This document shows, piece by piece, positions 1 to 7,047 of a DNA stretch of 45,256 nucleotides. The position numbers and the translations under genes are program-made. Origin of the DNA: Prevotella sp. (GTDB taxonomy: Bacteria > Bacteroidota > Bacteroidia > Bacteroidales > Bacteroidaceae); contig JAFUST010000005.1 of assembly GCA_017467535.1 (NCBI GenBank), positions 1-45,256 on the forward strand. Direction: 5' to 3'. The notes beneath the pieces were generated by a model. It worked only from the letters and a program-made list of their open reading frames with translations. It was not told the DNA's origin and did no database searches. Positions within the stretch are counted from its first letter, which is position 1. Each line of letters opens with the position of its first letter.

Positions 1-67
1 AGACAGTAACGTTAAGAAAACGTCCTTTCGAGACTGGGCGTACAACTGCCCTCGGGTCTCGTTCCAT
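1..67 (-). CDS. Possible 5' end of a leftward gene, cut by the window edge
   Basis: A leftward frame opens at an ATG at 67 and stays open to the edge, reading MERDPRAVVRPVSKGRFLNV and on. It lies downstream of a good leftward promoter box at 117-124. A short frame just upstream, MPAHERVGTLK, starts at 103 and stops before this ATG. One extra A in the A-run near 78-81 would join the two frames. I do not recognise the product. The stretch also folds well: CGAGAC pairs with GTCTCG and the inner GGGC with GCCC (about 28-60), so it could equally be a structured leader RNA for a gene beyond the edge. Confidence 0.3.
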   Translation of the reverse strand, partial: MERDPRAVVRPVSKGRFLNVTV

Positions 68-116
68 CGATGTTATTTTAACGTGCCCACCCTCTCATGA
101 GCAGGCATTTCGGGTG

Positions 117-124
117 CAAAGATA
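117..124 (-). promoter_or_regulatory. Leftward promoter -7 box
   Basis: On the minus strand this reads TATCTTTG, matching the Bacteroidetes -7 consensus TAnnTTTG. It would start a transcript near position 110 running out of the window. Confidence 0.6.
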
Positions 125-220
125 AACATAATTTTCCAATCACCAAAGAATTTTAAGAAAAAATGCGCTTTTTTTTGTGATTTGGAAAGAAATTGGCAAC
201 TATTAGCGGAGATTTCACTC

Positions 221-263
221 GCGCCAAGGCCGCAGGAACGGACAGCCCCGGCGGCCCTGGCGC
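221..263 (-). terminator. Hairpin downstream of the VWA lipoprotein gene
   Basis: GCGCCAAGGCCGC at 221-233 pairs with GCGGCCCTGGCGC at 251-263 at 12 of 13 positions around a 17-nt loop. It begins 9 nt past the stop codon of the leftward lipoprotein gene. No clean T-run follows, so efficiency as an intrinsic terminator is uncertain. Confidence 0.5.
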
Positions 264-272
264 AAGCGAAGG

Positions 273-1511
273 TTACTCCGTGTAGTAGTCTATCAGGCGG
301 ATCATCAGTTCGTTCAGTTGCTCCACCTCGTAGTCACCCACCGTGGCCTCTATGTGGTCGTTGCCCACACCGCTGTCGTTGGTCAGGAAGACATAGGTGC
401 CGCCAGTCGTGATGGCAAAGAAGCGCAGCATGAACTCGGTGTTCTTGTCCACGCCGCTCGCTGCCACGGGAACGAGGCGGATACCCTGACGGGCACAGGC
501 CGTGACCGACTTCTGCAGCGAACTGATGACGTGGGTCTCGTGGTGTGCCGGCGCATCGAGGATGAGGAACGCCAGCCGCGTGCGGGCCGACTCGTCCCAC
601 GACAGGTCTTGCAGCATCCGCTCCAGGGCAGTGTGAACAGCCTCGGGGTAGTCGCCGCCGCCATCGGCCTGCTGCTTCTGTATGAAATTGATGGTGGCTG
701 AGGCGTTGGCGGAGAAATCGGAGTGGCGCGTCAGGTAGTCGTCACCCTCGTCGCGATAGAAGAGGGCCGCCGTGCGCATGGCCAGGTCAGGGTGGCGGTC
801 AGTAGCCCTGCCCAGAATGTCGAGCAGGTCGCTCTTCAGGAAACCGATCTCATCACCCATCGAGCCCGTGGCATCCACCACAAAGGCAATGTCGGCCTTA
901 CGGGCCACCACCGTGGCAGGGGCGGCACACACATAGCGGTTGACCGTGGGCTGGGCCTGCTCGCTCCATCCGCTGACCACCGGCGGCTCTTCCATCAGCC
1001 GTCCGTCGATGCTGACACGCAGGTTGGCCGTCTCCACCGTCTCGCTCTTCTGCCACAGGCTCAGCCAGCAGTTGGCCTGTCCGTGGTTGTCGGTGGTTGT
1101 CTCCCAGACCGCGGTCTGCTTCTTGCCGTCCTGACGCAGCAGCCTGACGGGGATGCCGGCCAGCGGCTGACCGCTCTCGTCGGTCACCAGCAGGGCCACG
1201 CGATGGTTGGTGTAGCAACTCCAGTAGTCACAGTTCGCGGCCAGCGTGTCCTTCTGCATCAACTTCGACCAGAAGTCCCAGTGCTCCAGGTCGTTCCACT
1301 CGCCAGCCGTCACCACGCCGGCATACTCGTCGTTGCCGCCGGCGGCACCGGGGCCATTCTTGCCGCCAGCCGAGTCGAAGATTCCCATCTCGCCGTCGTA
1401 GGGTCCAGAATAGTCGTCGCCGTCTACTCCTTTAGAACACGAGCAGACCACGGTGCCGACGGCCAGCACCACCAGAGCGGCCACGCTCAATAAACCATTG
1501 TTTCTTTTCAT
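273..1511 (-). CDS. VWA-domain lipoprotein
   Basis: A 412-residue predicted lipoprotein. The N-terminus has a basic start, a hydrophobic core and a Cys-rich lipobox-like end (TVVCSCSKG, about residues 20-28), so it is probably acylated and exported. Residues about 100-190 (TDESGQPLAGIPVRLLRQDG) resemble a carboxypeptidase-regulatory-like beta-sandwich. Residues about 205-405 form a von Willebrand factor A domain. Its metal-ion-dependent adhesion motif reads VVDATGSMGDE, with Asp213 first, and a later DAPAH segment could give another metal ligand. VWA domains bind protein or polymer partners through a divalent cation; the ligand here is unknown. The gene stands alone on its strand, divergent from the next gene across 213 bp. 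I found no clear TAnnTTTG box upstream. Confidence 0.85.
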   Translation of the reverse strand: MKRNNGLLSVAALVVLAVGTVVCSCSKGVDGDDYSGPYDGEMGIFDSAGGKNGPGAAGGNDEYAGVVTAGEWNDLEHWDFWSKLMQKDTLAANCDYWSCYTNHRVALLVTDESGQPLAGIPVRLLRQDGKKQTAVWETTTDNHGQANCWLSLWQKSETVETANLRVSIDGRLMEEPPVVSGWSEQAQPTVNRYVCAAPATVVARKADIAFVVDATGSMGDEIGFLKSDLLDILGRATDRHPDLAMRTAALFYRDEGDDYLTRHSDFSANASATINFIQKQQADGGGDYPEAVHTALERMLQDLSWDESARTRLAFLILDAPAHHETHVISSLQKSVTACARQGIRLVPVAASGVDKNTEFMLRFFAITTGGTYVFLTNDSGVGNDHIEATVGDYEVEQLNELMIRLIDYYTE

Positions 1512-1687
1512 CTTTGTTACTTGTTTAAAAAAATTAGCCTTGTTTCTGCTTATTCAAACACAGGACGGCCCGAAACCTTGCTTGAGCGATGCCGACATTA
1601 ACCATCGTTAACCTTTCGCTCTTTGCACTGAAAAAAAACTTGCGTCGCCCATGCAAGATTCACGACGTTGGGGAGTTATATAATAAA

Positions 1688-1722
1688 GTGAAAAGGTTAA
1701 AAGGTTAAAAAGTTAATAGTTA
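1688..1722. repeat. AT-rich direct repeats upstream of the small lipoprotein gene
   Basis: Tandem copies of a GTTAAAAG-like unit (GTGAAAAGGTTAAAAGGTTA and following AAAAGTTAATAGTTAGG) lie just before the ATG at 1725. A close copy, GTGAAAAAGTTAAAAGGTT, lies at 2323-2341 across the stop of the same gene. The AGTTAATAGTTA part also occurs in the element inside the GH67 gene near 26761. The rest of the 1512-1687 intergenic region shows no clear promoter box. Confidence 0.5.
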
Positions 1723-1724
1723 GG

Positions 1725-2327
1725 ATGAAGACAACAAACTGTAAGATGCTTTGCATCGGCCTGCTGGCCTGCCTGCTGGCAGCCTGCTCGGTGGAAGACG
1801 GGGATGACATCTCAACGGAATACTTCGACGCCAACCAGGTGGCCATGACTTTCGAAGGCGTGTGGAACATCGACGGGACTCCTGCCGAACAGCCCTCACT
1901 GCTCACCTATGCCAACCAGGGAGACCAGCAGACCGTAACCCTGCAAGCCTTCCCCTACGACGTCGCGCTGAGCACGCTGACGCCTGACCTGCAGGACTAT
2001 CAGGTCGTGGAGCCGGCCACGGCCCCCACGTTCACCCTCTCGCCCATCGGCTATTCTGCCTCGGCCAACTACACCGAGATGCTCACCTCGAAGGGCGAAG
2101 ACTATGGCCACATCCAGTTCGGGGCCATCAGCACCGACGGCGACGAAGTGTCGGTCGTGCTCGACCTGTTACCCAGCAAGTCCACATTCGTGGTCAGCGA
2201 GACTACGGCCAACTGCATCCTGATGGTGAAACGCCTGCACCTGACCCGTGCCGACGGTCAGCAGCGGACATGGGCCCTGAACCCGGAACGCAGACTGACC
2301 TTCACCAGCACGAGGAGAACACGGTGA
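1725..2327 (+). CDS. Small predicted lipoprotein of unknown function
   Basis: A 200-residue protein with a lipoprotein signal peptide: basic start, hydrophobic LCIGLLACLLAAC, lipobox Cys near residue 21, then the acidic SVEDGDD. The mature part has alternating hydrophobic and polar residues suggesting a beta-rich fold, with a conserved-looking ending TANCILMVKRLHLTRADG. It may belong to one of the Bacteroidales lipoprotein DUF families, but I cannot name which. Its stop lies 15 nt before the sigma factor start, so the three genes from here to 4087 probably form one transcript. This lipoprotein may be a cargo or sensor of that sigma system, which is inference from position only. Confidence 0.7.
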   Translation: MKTTNCKMLCIGLLACLLAACSVEDGDDISTEYFDANQVAMTFEGVWNIDGTPAEQPSLLTYANQGDQQTVTLQAFPYDVALSTLTPDLQDYQVVEPATAPTFTLSPIGYSASANYTEMLTSKGEDYGHIQFGAISTDGDEVSVVLDLLPSKSTFVVSETTANCILMVKRLHLTRADGQQRTWALNPERRLTFTSTRRTR

Positions 2328-2342
2328 AAAAGTTAAAAGGTT

Positions 2343-2891
2343 ATGCGGGAGACTGAGCACCAACTGCTGGAAGCCGTCGGCAGCGGAGACCGCCAGGCCA
2401 TGCGCCGGCTCTACGACCGCTACGCTGGCTACGCCATGGCCACTGGACTGCGCTACATAGGCGAGTCGGAGGCTGTGCGCGATGTGGTGCAGGAGAGTTT
2501 CATCAAGGTCTTCACCACCATCGGGCGCTTCCGCTACCGGGGCGAGGGCTCGCTCAAGGCATGGATCAACCGCATCGTGGCCAACCAGGCCATCGACTAC
2601 CTGCAAGAGCGTCACCGGGTGACGTTCGTCAGCACGCTCCCGCTGGAGGCCGAAGACGAAGAGCCCAACGTGGAGCATATCCCCCACGACGTGCTGATGC
2701 GGCTCATCGGCCAACTGCCCACCGGCTACCGCATGGTGCTCAACCTCTACGTCTTCGAACAACTGTCGCACCGCGACATCGCCCGCCGACTGGGCATCCG
2801 CGAAGCCACCTCGGCCTCGCAGTACAACCGGGCCAAGGCCTGTCTGGCCCGACTACTCAAGAACTATCTTAAAGAACAAGAAGAGACATGA
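2343..2891 (+). CDS. ECF-type RNA polymerase sigma factor
   Basis: A 182-residue sigma-70 family protein of ECF size. Region 2 spans about residues 15-90, with RRLYDRYAGYAMATGLRYIG, the DVVQESFIKVF segment typical of region 2.2-2.4, and AWINRIVANQAIDYL. Region 4 spans about 115-175 (LIGQLPTGYRMVLNLYVFEQLSHRDIARRLGI), a helix-turn-helix for the -35 element. It would direct RNA polymerase to a specific promoter set in response to an envelope signal. The stop overlaps the start of the next gene (ATGA at 2888-2891), so the two are translationally coupled, as is usual for sigma and anti-sigma pairs. Confidence 0.9.
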   Translation: MRETEHQLLEAVGSGDRQAMRRLYDRYAGYAMATGLRYIGESEAVRDVVQESFIKVFTTIGRFRYRGEGSLKAWINRIVANQAIDYLQERHRVTFVSTLPLEAEDEEPNVEHIPHDVLMRLIGQLPTGYRMVLNLYVFEQLSHRDIARRLGIREATSASQYNRAKACLARLLKNYLKEQEET

Positions 2892-4087
2892 AACAGAAAG
2901 ACTGGACAGACCAACTCCGCGACCGACTGGCCGACCAACAGGCACCAGTCACCGATGACCTGTGGGCCGGCATAGAGGCCCGCCTCGACCAGGAGCACGC
3001 CCCGCGCCCCCTGCTGCGCCGTCTGCGCTGGCCTGCCGTGGCGGCAGCAGCCGTTGCCCTGCTGTTGGGCGGGAGCACGCTCCTGCTGTGGAACACGCCC
3101 AGCACAGAGCCGGACGTGACGGCGATGGCCCCCGCCGACCCTATACTTTCATCGAGAAGCGAGGCACTCGACCGAAGGACACTTGCTACCGAAGGGACGC
3201 AAGAAGGAGAAGCGAGGCGCTCGACCGAAGAGCGCTTGCTACCAAAAGAACGCAAGAACGAGGCACTCGACCGAAGGACGCTTGCTGCCGAAGGAACGCA
3301 AGAAGGAGAAGAAGCGAGGAGCGAGGAAGAGCCCGAAGCACCTGAGCCCGCCGACACCCTACGAACGCCCAGCGTGCCTTCGCCCCACCGCACCACCGTG
3401 ACACCCACGCCGCGCATCTCCCAGCAGAAGCCCCTTCTGGCCGCCACCTTCTATACTGAGAACGGCTTTGCCGACTGGCAGCAGAGCGAGCGCGTGATGA
3501 TGAGTCGCGAGATGGCCGACAGATTTGCCACCTCGGAATATGCCAACGGCTCGCGGGCCCAGTCGCCCGTCTGGCTCGCCGACTTCGAGGAACGCCAGCA
3601 CCACGACCGGCCCCTCATCATCGGCCTGCGTGTCAGTTATCCCCTCACCTCGCGCCTGTCGCTCAGTAGCGGCCTCGTCTACACCCGACTCCACTCTGAG
3701 TTCACTACCGTCATGCGGGGCGAGGAGGTGGAGCGCCAGCAGACGCTGCACTACGTGGGCCTGCCCCTCAGCGCGCAGTACCGCCTGCTGCGCTACCGCC
3801 GCCTGAGTCTCTACGCCTCAGCCGGCACAGAGGTCGACTGGAATGTCAGCGCACGGCTGAGCACACAGGGCACCACGACCGACGCCGAGAAAGACCGCCG
3901 CCAGTGGTCGCTCAGCGGCAGCATGGGCCTGGCCTGCGACCTGACGCCTGCCCTGAGCGTCTATCTGGAACCCGGCATCCGGCACTATCCCGACAACCAC
4001 AGCGCGGTGCAGAACTACTTCAAGGACCGGCCCACCGCCTTCAGCCTGCAGGCAGGCCTGCGACTGCAGTTAGGGAAAAAAGAGTGA
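2888..4087 (+). CDS. Anti-sigma-like membrane protein with C-terminal beta-barrel-like domain
   Basis: A 399-residue protein with unusual architecture. Residues 1-48 are charged and soluble (KDWTDQLRDRLADQQAPVTDDLW), which suits cytoplasmic sigma binding. One transmembrane helix follows at about 49-72 (AVAAAAVALLLGGSTLLLW). Residues about 85-155 form a charged low-complexity linker encoded by DNA repeats. Residues about 175-399 have alternating aromatic and polar beta-strands (LIIGLRVSYPLTSRLSLSSG, LSLYASAGTEVDWNVSARL, and a last strand AFSLQAGLRLQLGKK) like the Bacteroidetes outer-membrane beta-barrel (porin) families. Coupling to the ECF sigma gene suggests it controls that factor. Whether the barrel inserts in the outer membrane or is a periplasmic sensor cannot be seen from sequence. 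Confidence 0.7.
   Translation: MKQKDWTDQLRDRLADQQAPVTDDLWAGIEARLDQEHAPRPLLRRLRWPAVAAAAVALLLGGSTLLLWNTPSTEPDVTAMAPADPILSSRSEALDRRTLATEGTQEGEARRSTEERLLPKERKNEALDRRTLAAEGTQEGEEARSEEEPEAPEPADTLRTPSVPSPHRTTVTPTPRISQQKPLLAATFYTENGFADWQQSERVMMSREMADRFATSEYANGSRAQSPVWLADFEERQHHDRPLIIGLRVSYPLTSRLSLSSGLVYTRLHSEFTTVMRGEEVERQQTLHYVGLPLSAQYRLLRYRRLSLYASAGTEVDWNVSARLSTQGTTTDAEKDRRQWSLSGSMGLACDLTPALSVYLEPGIRHYPDNHSAVQNYFKDRPTAFSLQAGLRLQLGKKE
3154..3326 (+). repeat. Degenerate tandem repeat in the linker of the anti-sigma-like gene
   Basis: About three imperfect units of 46-55 bp start at 3154, 3207 and 3258. Each contains GAGGCRCTCGACCGAAG, then CTTGCTRCC, then ACGCAAGAA. The units read in different frames (ALDRRTLATEGTQEGE versus RSTEERLLPKERKN), so the repetition acts at the DNA level and no unit breaks the reading frame. 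Confidence 0.75.
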
Positions 4088-4116
4088 TATTTCTTGGCTA
4101 AACAGAAAAAAAGTCG

Positions 4117-4124
4117 TACTTTTG
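4117..4124 (+). promoter_or_regulatory. Promoter -7 box for the aminotransferase gene
   Basis: TACTTTTG matches TAnnTTTG. A TTGG at 4094-4097 sits about 20 nt upstream and suits the Bacteroidetes -33 element. The leader would be about 20-25 nt before the ATG at 4153. Confidence 0.7.
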
Positions 4125-4152
4125 CAGTCAGACAGCAAAAGACACGACAGCA

Positions 4153-5466
4153 ATGAAACAGACACCTATCAAGAAAGAGACCGTCGACGGACTGATAGCC
4201 CAGTTGGGCATCCGCGACTTCGCCAAGGCCACCATCCGCGAAGTGAAGCAGGTGGCCGCGATGGCCGAGAAGGAGAGCGGCGTGGAGTATATCAAGATGG
4301 AGATGGGCATACCCGGACTGCCTGCCGCGCAGGTGGGTGTGGATGCCCAGATCAAAGCCCTGCAGGAGGGCATCGCCCACTCCTACCCCGACATTCAGGG
4401 CTACCCCGAACTGAAGCGGCAGGCCTCGCGCTTCGTCAAGGCCTTCATCGGCGTAGACGTGGCTCCTGAGGGCTGCGTGCCCGTCAGCGGCTCCATGCAG
4501 GGCACCTTCGCCTCGTTTCTCACCTGCTCGCAGGCTTCCCACGAGAAAGACACCGTGCTCTTCATCGACCCCGGCTTCCCCGTGCAGAAGATGCAACTGC
4601 AGGTGCAGGGCGTGAAGTATGAGACCTTCGACGTCTACGACTTCCGCGGCGATGCCCTGGGGCCCAAACTGGAGTCCTATCTGAAGGGCGGCCGAATCTG
4701 CGCCATCGTCTACTCCAACCCCAACAACCCCGCCTGGATCTGCCTGACCGAGAGCGAACTGCAGACCATCGGCACACTGGCCACCCAGTATGATGCCGTG
4801 GTGATGGAAGACCTGGCCTACTTCGCCATGGACTTCCGCCAGGACCTCAGCACGCCCTTCCAGCCGCCCTATCAGCCCACTGTGGCGCGCTATACTGACA
4901 ACTACATGCTGCTCATCAGCGGTTCGAAGGCCTTCAGTTATGCCGGCGAGCGCATCGGCGTGGTGTGCATCAGCGACGCCCTGTTCCATCGCCACTATCC
5001 CGACCTGGCACAGCGCTACGAGGGACTGCCCTTCGGCCTCGTCTTCAGCACCCGTATGCTCTATGCCCTCTCCTCAGGCACCAGCCACTCGGCGCAGTAC
5101 GCCCTGGCCGCCCTGTTCCGTGCTGCCTGCGACGGAGAGTACCGCTTCCGCGACGACATTCGCGTCTACGGCGAGCGTGCCCATAAATTGAAGGAAATCT
5201 TCCTGCGCCACAACTTCTACATCGTCTACGACAAGGACCTGGATCGCCCCATAGCCGACGGCTTCTACTTCACCATCGGCTATCCTGGCATGACCAGCGG
5301 GCAGTTGGCGCGCGAACTGATGTACTACGGCGTCTCGGCCATCTGTCTCATCACCACTGGCAGCCACCAGGAGGGCCTGCGCGTATGTACCTCTTTCATA
5401 GAAGACCACCAGTACGCCCAACTGGAAGAGCGCATGGCCGTCTTTGCCGAAAACAACCCCGCATAA
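4153..5466 (+). CDS. PLP-dependent aminotransferase, class I/II
   Basis: A 437-residue fold-type I aminotransferase without a signal peptide, so cytoplasmic. The N-terminal substrate and cofactor region has GIPGLPAAQVGVDAQIKALQ and HSYPDIQGYPELKRQASRF. The cofactor region has YSNPNNPAWICL and VVMEDLAYFAMDF. The Schiff-base lysine is Lys259 in SGSKAFSYAGERIGVV. Such enzymes move amino groups between an amino acid and a 2-oxo acid; the substrate is not clear from the motifs. It has its own promoter, and a GH43 xylosidase gene follows after 27 nt, so the two are probably cotranscribed despite having no obvious metabolic link. Confidence 0.88.
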   Translation: MKQTPIKKETVDGLIAQLGIRDFAKATIREVKQVAAMAEKESGVEYIKMEMGIPGLPAAQVGVDAQIKALQEGIAHSYPDIQGYPELKRQASRFVKAFIGVDVAPEGCVPVSGSMQGTFASFLTCSQASHEKDTVLFIDPGFPVQKMQLQVQGVKYETFDVYDFRGDALGPKLESYLKGGRICAIVYSNPNNPAWICLTESELQTIGTLATQYDAVVMEDLAYFAMDFRQDLSTPFQPPYQPTVARYTDNYMLLISGSKAFSYAGERIGVVCISDALFHRHYPDLAQRYEGLPFGLVFSTRMLYALSSGTSHSAQYALAALFRAACDGEYRFRDDIRVYGERAHKLKEIFLRHNFYIVYDKDLDRPIADGFYFTIGYPGMTSGQLARELMYYGVSAICLITTGSHQEGLRVCTSFIEDHQYAQLEERMAVFAENNPA

Positions 5467-5493
5467 GAGCCAGCAGAACAGAGCATAGGCACC

Positions 5494-7026
5494 ATGATGA
5501 AGACAATAGTTGCGGCAGTGATGCTGCTGACCGCTCTCAGCGCGTCGGCCATGAGGCCCTGGAACCAGGGGACGAAGCACTGGGACTGGGGCGACCAGGG
5601 GGACGGCACCTACAAGAATCCCGTGCTGAACGCTGACTTCAGCGACCCCGACGTCATCAGGGTTGGGCGGAAATACTATATGGTGGCTTCCGACTTCCAC
5701 TTCATGGGCATGCAGGTGCTGGAGTCGGAAGACATGGTCAACTGGCGCTATGCCAGCCAGATCTATCGCCGCATAGATGAGCCTGGGTGGGATGCCAACC
5801 AGCACTATGCCGGCGGCTCATGGGCTCCGGCCATCCGCTACCACGACGGACTGTTCTATGTCTACTTCTGCACGCCCGACGAGGGCCTCTATATGTCTAC
5901 GGCCAGCGATGCCCACGGGCCGTGGTCGCCGCTGCACCTGGTGCAGCGCGTGGCGAAGTGGGAAGACCCCTGTCCTTTCTGGGATGATGACGGACAGGCC
6001 TATCTGGGGCGTAGCAGGCACCGGGCCGGCCCTATCATCGTGCACCGGATGTCGCCCGACGGCCGCCAGTTGCTCGACGAGGGCATCACCGTCTACGAAG
6101 GGCCTGTGGCCGAGGGCACAAAGTTCCTGAAGCGCAACGGCTACTACTACCTCGTCATACCCGAGGGCGGCGTGGGGCAGGGCTGGCAGACGGTGCTCCG
6201 TTCGCGCAGCATCTATGGCCCCTATGAGCGGCGTGTCACCCTCGAGCAGGGCTCAACCAGCGTGAACGGCCCGCATCAGGGCGCACTGGTAGACACACCC
6301 GACGGCGAATGGTGGTTCTACCACTTCCAGGAGACGCCCGTACTGGGGCGCGTGGTGCATCTGCAGCCTGCCCGCTGGCAGGATGACTGGCCGCTGATGG
6401 GCGTCGACCTCGACGGCAACGGCATCGGCGAGCCCGTCGGCACGTGGCAGAAGCCCGCCACAGGCTCATCGGCCGAGCACTACGCCCTGCCGACGGATGA
6501 CGATTTCAACGGGGAACTGGGACTGCAATGGCAGTGGAACCACAATCCAGACGATGCGCACTGGAGCCTCACCAAGCGGAGCGGCTGGCTCACGCTGCAA
6601 GCCCAACAGGCCGACAGCCTCAAGGCGTGCCGCAACATGCTGACTCAGAAGGTGGTGGGCTATCAGAGTGAGAGCACCACGCTCCTCACGGCCAGCGGCT
6701 CTGACTACTATGCCGGCCTCTTTTGCTCAGGCAAACTCTTCCGCGGCATCGGTCTTTGTCCGCAGGGCATCTTTGTGGAGGCTCACGGCCAACGGCACAT
6801 CATCAAGAAAGGCCGCCATAAGCGTCTGTACGTCCGCGTGAGCAACGACTGCCTGAAAAACAGCCACCAGTTCTACTACAGCACCGACGGTCGCCGATGG
6901 GTCGAGGCTGGCGAGGCCTTCACCATGCGCTCCGGCTACTGGAAGGGCATTCGCGTGGGCCTGTTCTGCTATGGGAGCGACGGACAAGCCCAGTTTGACG
7001 TCTTCCGCCAGCGAATCAAGAAATGA
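5494..7026 (+). CDS. Secreted GH43 beta-xylosidase or arabinofuranosidase
   Basis: A 510-residue glycoside hydrolase. Residues 1-19 are a signal peptide (AAVMLLTALSASA). The five-bladed GH43 propeller spans about 38-310, with the catalytic triad visible: base Asp51 in FSDPDVIRVG, pKa-modulating Asp158 in WEDPCPF, and acid Glu207 in VAEGTKFLK. Residues about 325-510 are the concanavalin-like C-terminal domain common behind GH43 xylosidases (LQWQWNHNPDDAHWSL near 345, RVGLFCYG near the end). The same QWNHNP motif recurs in the partial gene at the right edge. It should release xylose or arabinose from xylo-oligosaccharides in the periplasm or outside. It is 27 nt behind the aminotransferase gene and converges on the next gene with only 21 nt between them. 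Confidence 0.92.
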   Translation: MMKTIVAAVMLLTALSASAMRPWNQGTKHWDWGDQGDGTYKNPVLNADFSDPDVIRVGRKYYMVASDFHFMGMQVLESEDMVNWRYASQIYRRIDEPGWDANQHYAGGSWAPAIRYHDGLFYVYFCTPDEGLYMSTASDAHGPWSPLHLVQRVAKWEDPCPFWDDDGQAYLGRSRHRAGPIIVHRMSPDGRQLLDEGITVYEGPVAEGTKFLKRNGYYYLVIPEGGVGQGWQTVLRSRSIYGPYERRVTLEQGSTSVNGPHQGALVDTPDGEWWFYHFQETPVLGRVVHLQPARWQDDWPLMGVDLDGNGIGEPVGTWQKPATGSSAEHYALPTDDDFNGELGLQWQWNHNPDDAHWSLTKRSGWLTLQAQQADSLKACRNMLTQKVVGYQSESTTLLTASGSDYYAGLFCSGKLFRGIGLCPQGIFVEAHGQRHIIKKGRHKRLYVRVSNDCLKNSHQFYYSTDGRRWVEAGEAFTMRSGYWKGIRVGLFCYGSDGQAQFDVFRQRIKK

Positions 7027-7047
7027 CCCGTACGGCCTTCCAACCTC

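Noticed and set aside
1512..1724. tRNA, small RNA or riboswitch in the first intergenic region
   Set aside because: No cloverleaf or known riboswitch core was recognised, only AT-rich repeats and a weak stem (CGTCG with CGACG).
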